A stretch of 64,000 nt of DNA from Tenrec ecaudatus (lineage: Eukaryota > Chordata > Mammalia > Afrosoricida > Tenrecidae). The notes below the pieces were generated by a model. That model did not search any database, had not been told where the DNA came from, and saw only the letters and a program-made list of their open reading frames with translations. Position 1 is the stretch's first letter, and every line of letters begins with the position of its first letter. Of the stretch, positions 53,801 to 64,000 are shown piece by piece. The stretch lies in NCBI RefSeq assembly GCF_050624435.1, contig NC_134532.1:122420070-122484069 (forward strand), given 5' to 3'. The position numbers and the translations under genes are program-made.

Positions 53801-56800
53801 GCTAAGGGTAACTGTGGAAGCCCCACATCCATTTTCAGAGTCTGCCCATGGAGCGAGCATCCGGTGACCCTCTGACCATCGTCAGGGGATGTGAACCGCC
53901 TTGCTTGCAGACAGAAAGCAAGTCAAGTATGGATGATGCTGTTGGGGTAAAACGTAACACCTTATCAGTTGATCTTCCCTTTTGTCCATTCTAAAGTTGT
54001 TCAGATTTTAATATTTTCTGATTTCTTTTTTTCAGAGGTTTTTCTGCTTGTTTTGTCATTGTTCTTGGGTTTTGGTTGTTTGTTCTGTTATATTTTCTAT
54101 ATACTATATCCAGGATACACTACCAGTAGATTAATAAATACCTATTGATGTGGCAGGGGAGGTTGGGCAGAAATGGAGAGCCAACAACAATGGGAACAAG
54201 AAAGAAGAAAATGTTCTGAATTGATTGGTGTGGTGATTTCACAACCCTTCTTAATGTTACTGAACTATTAAGTGATATGATATGTTAATTCTATGCCAAT
54301 AAAACTGTTTTAAAGCATATTTTATGTGTTGAGAGGCAGTGTTAAGATATTGCAGTTTTGTAATATACTCTATGTCCTCTAGGCAGCCATGTGTGATGTC
54401 TAATTACCTCATCAGCTGATCCCCTTCCCTAGATCTGGTCAGCACTTTTGTTCTGGCAGGAGGATTTGAAGGCGATTTAAGTAGAGGTGGCCTTGTGGTC
54501 TCTGCTGCTGGCTCTGTTGAGATGCTTCTTCGGCGGCGAGTCAGCAAGTTTATCTCAGCCAGCTCGGAATGAACCAAAGCTGAGACCCACTCTTTTTCTG
54601 TTCAAAAAGGGAAGAGGAGGCTTTGTAATTGTTATTTCTGCTAGAAACAGGTTTACTTCTTCTATCTAGTCCCACCAAGTGTGAAAGCAGTGGGAATCTA
54701 GCCTGTTCCCTCACCTACAGATTTGCTATTTACCTGTCAGCATCTCTGTGTGAGAGAATTCTTAAAATTGAGAGAGAGAGAAAGATCACACACACGCACA
54801 AACACACGGGGGTACCTCCCCCTCCCAAAAAATGGAATTTAGTTTTCAAAGTTGTGTTACTTAAATTTTTTTACAAAACAACCTTATCACCTTCAGAATA
54901 TTCTACATTACACTTACTACATTTGTCAAATCTGCAATTACATTCTTGGAAACATTTTTAGAACTCATCTGTTTGGACGGCTGACGGCACTTCTCTCATT
55001 TCTTTCTTTAGCTTTTCTACATCGTCAAATCGCTGTCCTTTCATGTCCCTCTTCATTTGCAGAAGCAAAAAGAAGCCACAGTGAGTGCGGTCAGGTGAGT
55101 AAGATGTGTGGGGCAAGAAACACGTGCTGTTTTTTGGCCAAAAACTGGTGCACTGAGATTGCTGTGTGAGCGGGTACATTGTCTTGGTGGCAAAACCAGT
55201 GCCCCGTCTGCCACAAATCAGGCCTTTTTGTTGCACACTGTCATGCAATCTTTTCAGCAGCTCTCAATAGAAAGCTTGATTAACAGTCTGACCTGGTGGA
55301 ACAAACTCCAAATGTACCATGGGTTGCCATTTTCAGCGTTTCGGGAAGTTAATGGAAGGCCAGAATGAGGTGTCATCAATCAACATTTCACCTTCTTTGA
55401 GAAGAGAAAAACCACTCAAACCTTTGCCCTTTCCCCCTAGTGCAGTCCCTGTAAGTTGTGTTGAACATCACAACAGTTTCTGGGCCATTTTTCTAAAGCA
55501 GGAAAAAAATTTCACAGCCGTATACCATTCTCTTAAATCAGCCATCACAAACAACAAGGTTTGATCGAAACTGCTTTTACAAAAAAGTTCACTGTGACAA
55601 GAGAGAACTTTCCCAGGTGACAGGCCAATTTAAGAAAACAGCATGTGGCTGTGAAATTTTGTTTTGAAAAATGCTGTGGAAAAAACTCAAGTGTACGAGT
55701 GTGTTTGTATGGGTTTCTTGTTTCAAAAATGTGAAATGTCGACTAATCACAAGCCTCGACTTCCCAAATGGAAGAAAATGTTGACAAAATTCATACACTG
55801 TGCTTGAAGACCAGTGACAGACCATTGAAGAGATGGGGACATAATCTGGACTATCTTGGAGGTCTATTCAGCAATTTTTAACCAGAAGATTTGGGAATGA
55901 GAAGGGTGGCTGCAAAATGTGTGCCTCAGATTCTGACTGACCAGGAAAAAGTGTCAAGTGGAAACATGCCCTGCTTTGAAAGAACAGCTCCTAAGCACCC
56001 AGACTTTTTCCCAAGGTCATTACTGGTGACGAGACATGGTGCTGTTCTTACAACCCCAAAAACAAACATCAATCAGGCCAGGGAAAGATGCCATCATCAC
56101 CTCACCCCCCAAAAAGCTCAAGTGAAATCAAAGATCAAGACGATACTTATTTGTTTTTGATGTGAGGGGGGATAGTGCATTTGGAGTTCATTCCACCAGG
56201 TCAGACTGTTAGTCAAGTTTTCTGTTTAGAGGTTCTGAAAAGATTGCGGACAGTGTGTGACAAAAAAATCCTGATTTGCAGCAGATGGGACTGGTTTTGC
56301 CACCACGACAATACACCTGCTCATGCAGCCATCTCAGTGCACCAGTTTTTGGCAAAAAAGAGCATGCCTCCCCCCCCACACACACACACACATACCTTAC
56401 TCACCTGACCTCTCTCCATGTGACTTCCTTTTGTTTCAGAGAATGAAGAGGGACATGAAGGACAGTGATTTGACAACTTAGAATAGAAGAGGTGAAGAAA
56501 AAAACACCAGAGAGGTTCTCTCAGCTATCCAACAGATGAGTTTGAAAAATGTTTCCAAGAATGGAATTGCGGATTTGACAAATGTATTATGTATAATGGA
56601 GAGTGCTTTGAAGGTGATAAGGTTGTTTTCTTTAAAAATTAAATTAATTAAATATATAATTAAATTATGTATACATACTTCATCTTACATACTCTGGACA
56701 TATTGTCCCTGGAGAAGGACACCATGCTTGGTAAAGTGAAGCGGCAGTGAAAAAGAGGAAGTCCCTCAACGAGATGGATTGACCCCGTGCTACAACAGTG

Positions 56801-58593
56801 GGCTCAGATACGGGACAATTGTGAGGATGGCACAGAACCAGGCAGTATTTTGTTCTGTTGTGTATGCGTCGCTATGGGTTTGAACCAACTTGCTGGCACC
56901 TCACAACAACTATCTTTATCTATCTATACACACACATATTTGTACGTATATGTGTGTGTGTGTGTGTGTGTGTGTATATCCATCATACGGGTTCTGTTTT
57001 TCTAAGGAGACCTGTTTATGACAGCACCTCCATGTGAGTCAACACTTCTGCAGAAAAGCTGGTTCACATCAAGCTAAGTTCTGTTGAACTGTGACACATA
57101 GCGTCCCCAGAGTAGCTAGCTCACTGCGGCATCTGCTTCTGGATGGCACTGAATCGTTTCTAAATATTGAATACGGGAACCAGCTGTACGGGCTGCTGCT
57201 GAACGAAGAAATGCCATATCAAAGAAAGGAAAAAGAACAGCACGATCTCGTTGTCACACAGGCTGATAAGCAATCGCAGCTGTATCTAGGGAGACAGCCA
57301 CTAAAGATATTCACAGAAATTGTGCCTGTGGTCATTGTATTAGCTGGAGTTTATCCTCCTCCTTTTCTTTCTTTCTGAAGTTCATCTGTTTGTTCTCTCC
57401 AACAAGTATTTATTACTTATTTTATTTTATTCCCAAGACAGATTTATTTTGTTTTATTCTTGTAATGAAAAAAATAAAATGGGAAAAATGAAAAATTTCT
57501 TGTCTTCAAGTATCATCCACAAAAGCTGCCAAGCAGTCTTGAGTTCCTGTGGTAAGTTAATATTTCCAAATGCTCCCCATTTTAAAACATTCTCAAAACT
57601 CACTGCCATTAAGTCATTTTATGACCCACAGTGACTGTATAAGACAGGGTAGAAACGACCTACGGGTAGAACTGGAATTCTGAGATTAAGTCTTGACAAC
57701 TATAAATCTTCAAAAGAGTAGAAACCCTCATCTTTCTCCCACTGAGTGGCTAGTGGTTTCAAACTGCTAACCTTGCAGTTCAGAACCCAACACGTAACCC
57801 ACTACACCATCCGGGCTCCTTTAAAACATTTAGTCTTTCCCAAACACACTAGTATTTCTAACACGGAGCAGTGCAGCGATTCTCCAACATTGGTCCCCAG
57901 ACCAACATGATCACCATCACGTGGGAACTTGTAAGAAACACAGCTTCTCAGACTTGTGCTGCCTCAGTGTGATGGCTGGCGAGTTTGAGGACAAATGCTC
58001 TGTGTCACTGAGAGTAGCCCTATTTGGAACTGGCATATGCTCTCATGAAACAAGCCAGCACTGGGTGATAACTGGGCTGATGGTTTTTTCTGAGGAATGG
58101 GAAGAGCTGTTAAGAGTTTGAGGCTTGAAAGACTGGGCTCCTGTCATCCATACCTGTGAGGTCCAAGTTCACAGCAGGCCCAAGGTTGTGTTCATCGTGG
58201 GGAAGCGGCCTTGGTGCAGGGACTTTGCAGAAGAAATATGAGCCAGCTTGAGCTGAGACAAAAGTCCTCCCTGGATACGAATGTTTCACACCAGCCAAAT
58301 GAGTTCATTTTGGGGCGTACCGAATTTAGGTTTGTTAAATAACCAGCACACATGGGTTTGGGTGTCCAATACTATAATGCCTGTTTGCAATATAAAACAG
58401 TTTATTATCTTTGAAAACCCACGGTCGACACCCTCAGTTATTGTTAGTTTCTGACTTTCTTAGAATAAATTTAGCACACTATACACTCTATGTTTGCCTA
58501 TTCCGTCTCACCTTTTGAACTTGCATGAAGCAACCACTGTAGCACTTCTGCCAGAGAGTCAGTACGTAAAATCTCACAGAGCTTTGCCAGGAT
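50647..58593 (-). CDS. C4orf17: C4orf17 orthologue, C-terminal half (last four coding exons)
   Basis: Function is unknown in any species as far as I know. Four exons, 58512-58593, 54408-54597, 52234-52277 and 50647-50849, join in frame to 172 codons plus stop with AG/GT borders and phases 0-1, 1-2, 2-1 and 1-end. Matches to recalled human C4orf17 are [60 protein letters not shown], and [14 protein letters not shown] near the end. No domain, signal or membrane segment is visible. The chain is Ser/Pro/Lys-rich and probably disordered outside the leucine-rich helix. About six residues are missing in the Pro-rich linker versus human. The 5' half (about 185 residues in human) was not found up to 64000. 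Confidence 0.9.
50850..52233 (-). other. C4orf17 last intron
   Basis: No repeat or exon recognised. AT-rich. Confidence 0.5.
52234..52277 (-). CDS. C4orf17: C4orf17 small coding exon (44 nt)
   Basis: Completes a split Arg and codes [14 protein letters not shown] plus the first base of Glu. The acceptor is GATTTAG and the donor GTTAAG. It is supported by the in-frame fit of both neighbours and by the 10/11 match of [10 protein letters not shown](D/E) to human. Confidence 0.9.
53276..53468 (-). mobile_element. AfroSINE, minus orientation, old
   Basis: 'ctgctgtcaagtcaattctg', 'gggatgaccctatgtgagta' and 'gtaaccacttgtacctccca' support a diverged copy. Confidence 0.7.
53585..54312 (+). mobile_element. 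L1 3' region, plus orientation, older family
   Basis: 'ggccagctatcagaaagagt', 'agcatctggggttttagcag' and 'aaggagccatctaagtgagg' align in order with the L1 3' family of 22580-23413. It ends 'gccaataaaactgttttaaa'. It differs enough to be an earlier subfamily. Confidence 0.7.
54408..54597 (-). CDS. C4orf17: C4orf17 coding exon with conserved helix and Pro-rich linker
   Basis: 190 nt: completes a split Glu, then [52 protein letters not shown] and GDQLM plus two bases of Arg. The acceptor is TTGAACAG and the donor GTAATT. The linker is shorter than in human, where a PPTVK-type unit appears twice. Confidence 0.93.
54815..55565 (-). mobile_element. Mariner-type DNA transposon, minus orientation, internally deleted
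   Basis: On the minus strand the C-terminal transposase is readable ([56 protein letters not shown]). A short N-terminal piece precedes it directly, so the middle, including one catalytic Asp region, is gone. Stops are present. The 3' end lies near the (CA)-rich 54785-54830. It abuts a second mariner in opposite orientation. Confidence 0.82.
55566..56640 (+). mobile_element. Mariner-type DNA transposon, plus orientation, degraded
   Basis: Blocks in order: NHKPRLPKW-like linker region, [61 protein letters not shown] and a short C-terminal end. HHDN holds a catalytic Asp of the DD(34)D triad. Several frameshifts, stops and a small (CA)n expansion at 56378-56392 break it. About 1.07 kb, near full length. 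Confidence 0.85.
56680..56909 (+). mobile_element. RTE/BovB-like 3' end, plus orientation
   Basis: 'catcttacatactctggaca', 'cctggagaaggacaccatgc', 'gaggatggcacagaaccagg' and 'tggcacctcacaacaac'. 5'-truncated. A (TG)n tract follows at 56951-56974. Confidence 0.88.
56951..56974. repeat. (TG)n microsatellite
   Basis: About 12 TG units, just after an RTE tail. Confidence 0.95.
57598..57818 (-). mobile_element. AfroSINE, minus orientation
   Basis: 'cactgccattaagtcatttt', 'gtggtttcaaactgctaacc' and 'actacaccatccgggctcc' mark it. It carries about 30 bp of extra sequence in the middle. Confidence 0.88.
58512..58593 (-). CDS. C4orf17: C4orf17 coding exon, leucine-rich helix
   Basis: 82 nt: [27 protein letters not shown] and the first base of Glu, phase 0 to 1. 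The acceptor is TTTCTGTCAG and the donor GTGAGA. It matches human C4orf17 except for a few substitutions (S to E, H to R, T to S). Confidence 0.93.
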
Positions 58594-58860
58594 CTGACAG
58601 AAAACATAAAAGGTACATTGTAAGCAAATAACTGGTGCAAGGATCATAAGGCGTCCTTTGCCTTCTCCAGAATCTCATCTTCCCAAAGATCACTCTGTAA
58701 ATGACGCCCAGTTAAGTTCGCCGGGATCTTAGCTGGAGAATCAGTTTCCAAACAACCCACAATGGGATCTAAGACAAAGCAAGATTTCTAAGGCAATGTC
58801 AGGTGAGACAACACAGTGTGTTTCTATTTTTTGGTTTGTTTTGAGTACCACCAGCAGGAT

Positions 58861-59042
58861 GCGGCGCTGGTAGTGTAGTGCTTATGAGCTGGGCTGCGAT
58901 CCACATGGTCGGCAGTTTGAAACCACCAGCAGCTCTATAGGAGACTAGCCTGGGCTTTCTGCTCTTGAAGTTTCAGTCTCAGACACCTACAGTGGGTAGC
59001 AGTGAGTCATCATTGACTCACTGGCAGTGAGGGAGGGAGATC
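58861..59042 (+). mobile_element. AfroSINE, plus orientation
   Basis: 'gcggcgctggtagtgtagtg', 'cggcagtttgaaaccaccag' and 'catcattgactcactggcag'. It resembles the copy at 11114 in its 'gggctg(c/t)gatccac(a/g)tg' head. Confidence 0.9.
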
Positions 59043-60060
59043 TTCTAGCAGGAGCAAGTGTTTCCTTCTTGAGAGACATTGATGATTTTCAAATGAACTA
59101 GTGGTTTCTATGGGGAGTTCCCAATCCTACACCTGTCCCCATATGTCTGCTTGTCTCCACAGAGGGGCTTGTGAGTATCGAGTTGAATTCATCATTGAAA
59201 TTCCGTTCCTTGGACACAGTACTTGGTCCAATTTGTCAGAAATATAATTACCTTTAGTCAATCTGAAATCTTATAATATTTAATATTAAAATATTTAATA
59301 ATTTCATTAACATATTTAATATTTATAACATATAATTTTTAATGTATTGATTTATTGGTAAAATACAATCTGGAACTAAGGGCTAAGGTGTTGGTAAGAG
59401 GACATAGGCATACAAGAGATCAATTCTAATAAAAATGGGCTATATATAATAAGCATGAAAATAGAAGTAAAAATATTCATACATAACAAGTGTCCAGCTG
59501 CCTGATGTTGAGTTTTAACATATCTATAATCCACTTCTCTTTCTTGCACTTACGTTCAGTATACTCATCTGACTACCAAGTATATTCACTGAGATGCGCT
59601 ACAGACACATCAGCTCAAAGTCCCCCAAATGTAATCCATCGCCATACCTCAAGCACGCTCCAACTTGCTCTTTGTCCAGGCTCCACTCTCAGTGAACAAC
59701 ACTAGCACACGTTCAGTTGTCCACACGAAACCTGTGAGCCACCCTGTACAAACACCTTGCCCTTTTCCACATTTCCTACAACCATACAGTTCTAGTAATG
59801 TGTCTCAATCTACCCATTTCTCTTTATCCCTACTGCTTTGGTCCAGTCTAAACCACCCTAGTCTAGTCTCATTGACACAAATCTTTTCTTAAATCACTAT
59901 TAATGAAATGTGTCTCCCATTGATTTAGATGTGCAATATAAAGTGAAATTAAAGGGCAGGACATTCCAATGTCCTTTAATGAGTTTATAATAAGACTTTT
60001 GTATGAAAAATGTCATGCCCTGTGCTGGTTAAAAACACAGGTTAAACTTGCTCCACTTGT

Positions 60061-60062
<2 letters not shown>

Positions 60063-60110
<48 letters not shown>
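60063..60110. repeat. (CA)n microsatellite
   Basis: 24 CA units, uninterrupted. Confidence 0.98.
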
Positions 60111-60111
<1 letters not shown>

Positions 60112-61339
60112 CCAATGGCCAAATTAAAAATAAGCCAGCCCTCTGGCAGTCCCTAGATCACACTGACTCTGATATCTTTTCATCCATGTGGCGACTGTGC
60201 ATGGTTACGGGCTTGTGCATTGATCAGTGGTGGTTTTGAGAGTATAAGTATTGTGTGAGGGAGAGGAAGTAGACTATGTCCTTCCAGAAAATCTTTCATT
60301 TCTTTATGAAGAGTATGTGAGCAGATGCATAACGAACCACAGAGCTTCTAAGCCACAGGAACAGCTAGGCCTAGAAACCAGGATTCTGAGAGTCAGGTAA
60401 AGAAGGTTGTTGCCGACAGAGTAGATCCATTTTGGATTAGGTCTTGGGTAGTGAAAACTATGCAGTAATTGGGGTGTCTATGGGATTTCACTATTGGAAA
60501 TATATCCAAGTCATTTTTTTGAATCCTTCAAAGACCTTTTACTCGTATGATCTCTTGACTTCCTTAACATAGGGTACTCTAAACCATTCAAGATAAACTC
60601 AGGTTTCTTCTGTCCTTGGGCTACCTAGAACATTGCCTATGGGACCTCTGCTTTGTCAGAGCAGACTACCAGGGAAGTTTCTGACATTAAGTCTTCTGCG
60701 TTCAACTTCATTCCCAAAGAATGGGATTTCAGAATCGGAGATCATTGCCCAGCAGAGATGCAGGGGTGCTAGCCATGGTACCTGACCTAAAAGTTGTCTT
60801 TCTGCCATCCTATCTTTTGTAGGATTTTCCAATTCTCACATTAACCATCAAAGTTTTAAAAAAATGCATCCTGTGAACTTTTAGAGTTCTAAATGCTGGT
60901 TCTGAACACATGTTATCCCATTTTCATTTTCATTTCCCCCCCTGCCCAATAGATTTACTGTTATGGGGGTAAAAGTGATCTCATGGAAACTTAATTTCAG
61001 GTAGGCATTTTCTTAAAGCAAGTGCAACCATTGGTGAAGTGAACATGGTCATGCTGGAAAATTGGATCAAATGCTGAACCAAGAGTATGAATTCACAAGA
61101 GCAGACATTAGTAAGCAAGAAATTATCCTAGGCCTAAAACTAAAAGATCAAAAATTTTAAAAATATTTTATTACTTTTGAAAATATGAAACAATTTTAAT
61201 AATGTCTTTGACATCAGAAGAAATTGTTTTCAAAAAAAGAAATTGTGTTTTCATCTTAAAATTGCATTCATTTGTTATCATTGTTATCATCATCCATCTT
61301 CAAACCTTGAAAATTCAATTTCTCATTACTATCATCATT

Positions 61340-62060
61340 GAAGAGCCTCAGAGCTGTTTGGAGACACTTCTGTGACTACTGAGCTGATCTCATCATGATT
61401 ACTATCTTTGACCTCTTCATCTTCAACATGGTCTCCTGCTGGTACACAATCCCAACCCTTCTGAGTAATGGCTGCCCGCTGAACGCTGTCCTACAAGTGC
61501 GAATGTGTGAATCCCAGGGTGCTTTCATCACTCCATTCTCTTCTCAGATCGAGAAGCTGCAACTTTCAAGTAAGACTACCAGGTATGGCTCCTTAATGAG
61601 CATCAGTTAACAGAGTTTTGGACATTTTTTTCTTTGGTGTTGGGAATTTATAATGCCTTCTTAGAAAAGATGTCATGGAATTTCTTATAATGAACGGCTG
61701 TTTGGTGGGAAGTTTTTCACTGGGCATGATAACTGTCTATTGGCTATCCTATCACCCCAATCACAGTGTAGCCAAACACTCCAGTGAAATTATTTATAAT
61801 GATCACATTTTCATACCTGAAGCAGCCTCAGCCCTGTTGGCTGGACGGTGAAAAGACACCTATCTGTGGACTGTCCACATTGCGTCCATTGCAGAGACAG
61901 AGTTCAGAGATTCCTTGAGGAGGAATTCACAGAAGTTGGCCAGCATTTGCTCCCATCCTCTGGAAGTTGCTGGCCTACTGTGGTTCTCATTCTCACCAAG
62001 GTCGTCCCTTTCCATGAATTCAAAAGCCCAGGCGAAACTCATCTTGAAGTCTGCTATTCT
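61340..62060 (-). pseudogene. Coding-like relic of unknown origin
   Basis: On the minus strand two open blocks (about 62042-61860, ADFKMSFAWAFEFMERDD; and about 61480-61350, HVEDEEVKDSNHDEISS) have protein-like composition, the second acidic and ending in a stop. They are separated by about 380 bp without a frame. I do not recognise the protein. A pogo/Tigger-type transposase tail or a retrocopy are both possible; neither is shown. Confidence 0.3.
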
Positions 62061-63138
62061 TTTATTTTCCAGAAGGATATATGTGATCTGAATTGCAACA
62101 ATTTTATTTTAATTCCTTAAAAAATTAATCCACTCTTTCAAGCTTTTTTTTTTCAAATTGGCCATTTCCCTTTGGGCCCACAATGCAGGCATTTTTGAGA
62201 ATTTATTTTCTCTAAGTCCTTATTCTCCTTTCTTCACTCAACCTTACACTCTCTTGCTTCCACAGAGATGCTTCTGCCTTTTCAGTGACTTTCATTTTGA
62301 AGTCAGCTGTGTAGGATTTATATTTAATAGGGTCCTAAGATAATAGATTTATAACTGGAAGTGTGCACAATATAATCACTAACTGGCTGGTTCTAGTAAA
62401 GAGATCTCAAAAGTAAAATTGAAGGTGTACAAGAAGCATGCATATGACTCAAAAGTATGTGATTAAAGTGCTTTGATCAAAGATACTGTCCATAGCAAGA
62501 CATGATTAGACAATGAAATATGCAGACCTAACATAGCGTAATGGTTTCACTTACGACGATCTGATAAGGTATTGTCATTCTACTTTGAGCCCAGAGAAAT
62601 CCTGTCTTACTTTTATTTTGTTTACTCTTCTAATTTAAAGAGCCAGAGTTGGGAGAGGACTGTGATTACGATGTCAGTCCAGATTGAACTGAGATTCCTA
62701 TGGAAAGCTCTTCAGTGACATGTATGCCAGTGCAGACGTAGCTCTTACTTTCACTTCCCGTTTATACCATGTGGTTTTAGGAGCAGGCCTCGGTAGGTTC
62801 AAACTCAAGATAACTTAGGAGAAATGGGGATATAATTATCAACTAAAATTAATAGAAATAAATGCAATTTCAATTGTTTTTCTTTTAACAGGATACTACC
62901 AAACTCAATCCATGACTTGTTGACATTGTCTTATGCATTTATAATAAAATATGATTACAGACTATTGAATGGAGGTGAAGGAAGCCAAAGTTCACTTCTA
63001 GAAATGACATGTACAGTATATGCATGGGACCACTATGCCTAAAAATGGTTTACATAATTTTACAATTTTTACACATTCTATGTGTGCTCATTATTTATGC
63101 ACACACACTATTTTTGGAAAAAACAGGTGCTTAAAAAA

Positions 63139-63318
63139 CACACTCACTGCCATCAGGTCAATGCTACCCATAGCAACCCACTGTGGGTTTCCAAGACTGT
63201 AAATGTCAATGAGAGTAGAAACCCTGTCTTTCTCAGCAGATCTGCTGGTGGTTTGGAACTGCTGGCCATGGGAATGCAGCCCCACCCATAGCTGCTAGAG
63301 CACTCGGCTGTGGAAACC
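63139..63318 (-). mobile_element. AfroSINE, minus orientation
   Basis: 'cactcactgccatcaggtca', 'gagagtagaaaccctgtctt' and 'ggtggtttggaactgctggc'. Confidence 0.92.
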
Positions 63319-63734
63319 GCCTGGAAGTTATTAACACACACTCCATCAATTTACTAATTATCAGAATGTAACTAGATATTCAAGAGACTATCAAATTTGG
63401 TAAGTACTTAGTAAGCAGTCTGAATAGTAATTTTCCTATAAGGGAAACCTACTTTTTTGATGTGTCCCATTAATTTCAAAGCACATTTTACAATGCATCT
63501 AGGAATCCCATCTGCTGATTTTTGGCCAAAAAACGGTCTGAAAATTAATTCTTAGGTAGGGGGGATGATATTTTCATAATACACTCATCTTAAATACCAA
63601 GGAATTTGTTTCACTTTTGCTTTTTATAAACACAGATATGACATTTTGTTATGTCAATTATTTGAACACTGTGTTGTGTGTCAAAGTGATTTGTCATCAA
63701 CTTTTGTATTATTTTCAGCTCTTCTGCTTATTCC

Positions 63735-63955
63735 AAACAGTTGAATTGGCATATAATTCACATATCATACAATTCAGTAGTTCAGTCACATCACGAAGTG
63801 TTGTACAGTCATCACCACCATCAGTTTTAGAGCATTTTCTTCATTCTGGTACCCAACTTCGTTAGCTCCCCATGTCCCCTCAACCTCCCCTGCCATGCCC
63901 TCAGGAACCAGTAATCCAGTTACTGTCTGTACAGACTTACCTGTCCCGGATTTCA
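63735..63955 (-). mobile_element. Old L1 3' UTR fragment, minus orientation
   Basis: 'aattcacatatcatacaatt', 'gtcatcaccaccatcagttt' and 'agagcattttcttcattctg' match the widespread mammalian L1M-type 3' UTR as I remember it. Confidence 0.6.
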
Positions 63956-64000
63956 TACACAGAAAAACAGTGTTAACCTAATAAGAGTAACAATGTAAAA

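Larger units (their letters stand above)
52278..54407 (-). other. C4orf17 intron
   Basis: Holds an old AfroSINE (53276-53468) and an L1 3' region (53585-54312). The 52278-53275 part is unassigned. Confidence 0.5.
58594..64000. other. C4orf17 5' intron or upstream DNA
   Basis: I looked on the minus strand for the N-terminal exons and did not find them. Contents: SINEs at 58861 and 63139, (CA)n at 60063, a coding-like relic at 61340-62060 and an L1 tail at 63735-63955. The rest is unassigned. Confidence 0.5.

Noticed and set aside
58110-58298. Possible extra C4orf17 exon on the minus strand
   Set aside because: The downstream joint 58512 to 54597 is already in phase and matches human. This segment shows no similarity to the protein.

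Overview
This is eukaryotic nuclear DNA from a placental mammal. It is AT-rich, with short spliced exons lost in large introns and dense interspersed repeats. The repeats point to an afrotherian, most likely a tenrec (Echinops-like): about 25 AfroSINE copies (tRNA-derived, recurring 'ggagcc(c/t)tggtgg' head and 'cactgccatc(a/g)agtc' tail on the other strand), several RTE/BovB-like LINE copies of the afrotherian type, and L1 3' ends finishing in 'cccccaataaaatgatt'. The species call is inferred from repeat families, not from a search.

Three protein-coding genes are recognised by exon-by-exon similarity to the human proteins. Together they match the human chromosome 4q23 order MTTP - TRMT10A - C4orf17. 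(1) 441-16054, minus: the first five coding exons of MTTP (microsomal triglyceride transfer protein large subunit, residues 1-206); the rest lies left of the window. Its proximal promoter (16055-16265) keeps HNF1-, DR1-, forkhead- and sterol-element-like sites. (2) about 27950-42360, plus: complete TRMT10A (tRNA m1G9 methyltransferase, 339 codons plus stop, seven coding exons), starting from a CpG island at about 27.84-28.64 kb. (3) 50647-58593, minus: the last four coding exons of C4orf17 (function unknown); its 5' exons were not found up to 64000. TRMT10A and MTTP are divergent, and TRMT10A and C4orf17 are convergent.

The rest is introns and intergenic DNA. 16.3-27.8 kb and 28.1-34.9 kb are repeat mosaics with layered insertions whose target-site duplications are still readable: an L1 piece inside an RTE (21.1 kb), an L1 piece inside a mariner (22.6 kb), an L1 piece inside an AfroSINE (34.4 kb), and a solo retroviral LTR inside an RTE next to its reverse-transcriptase YADD codons (31.7 kb). 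42.4-50.5 kb holds more SINEs, an RTE fragment, LTR-like sequence and a Tigger-like element. Two decayed mariners lie head to head in a C4orf17 intron (54.8-56.65 kb).

I saw no CRISPR array, operon, prokaryotic element or convincing new molecular system. The interest here is a well-conserved lipid/tRNA gene neighbourhood and a clear stratigraphy of transposon insertions.
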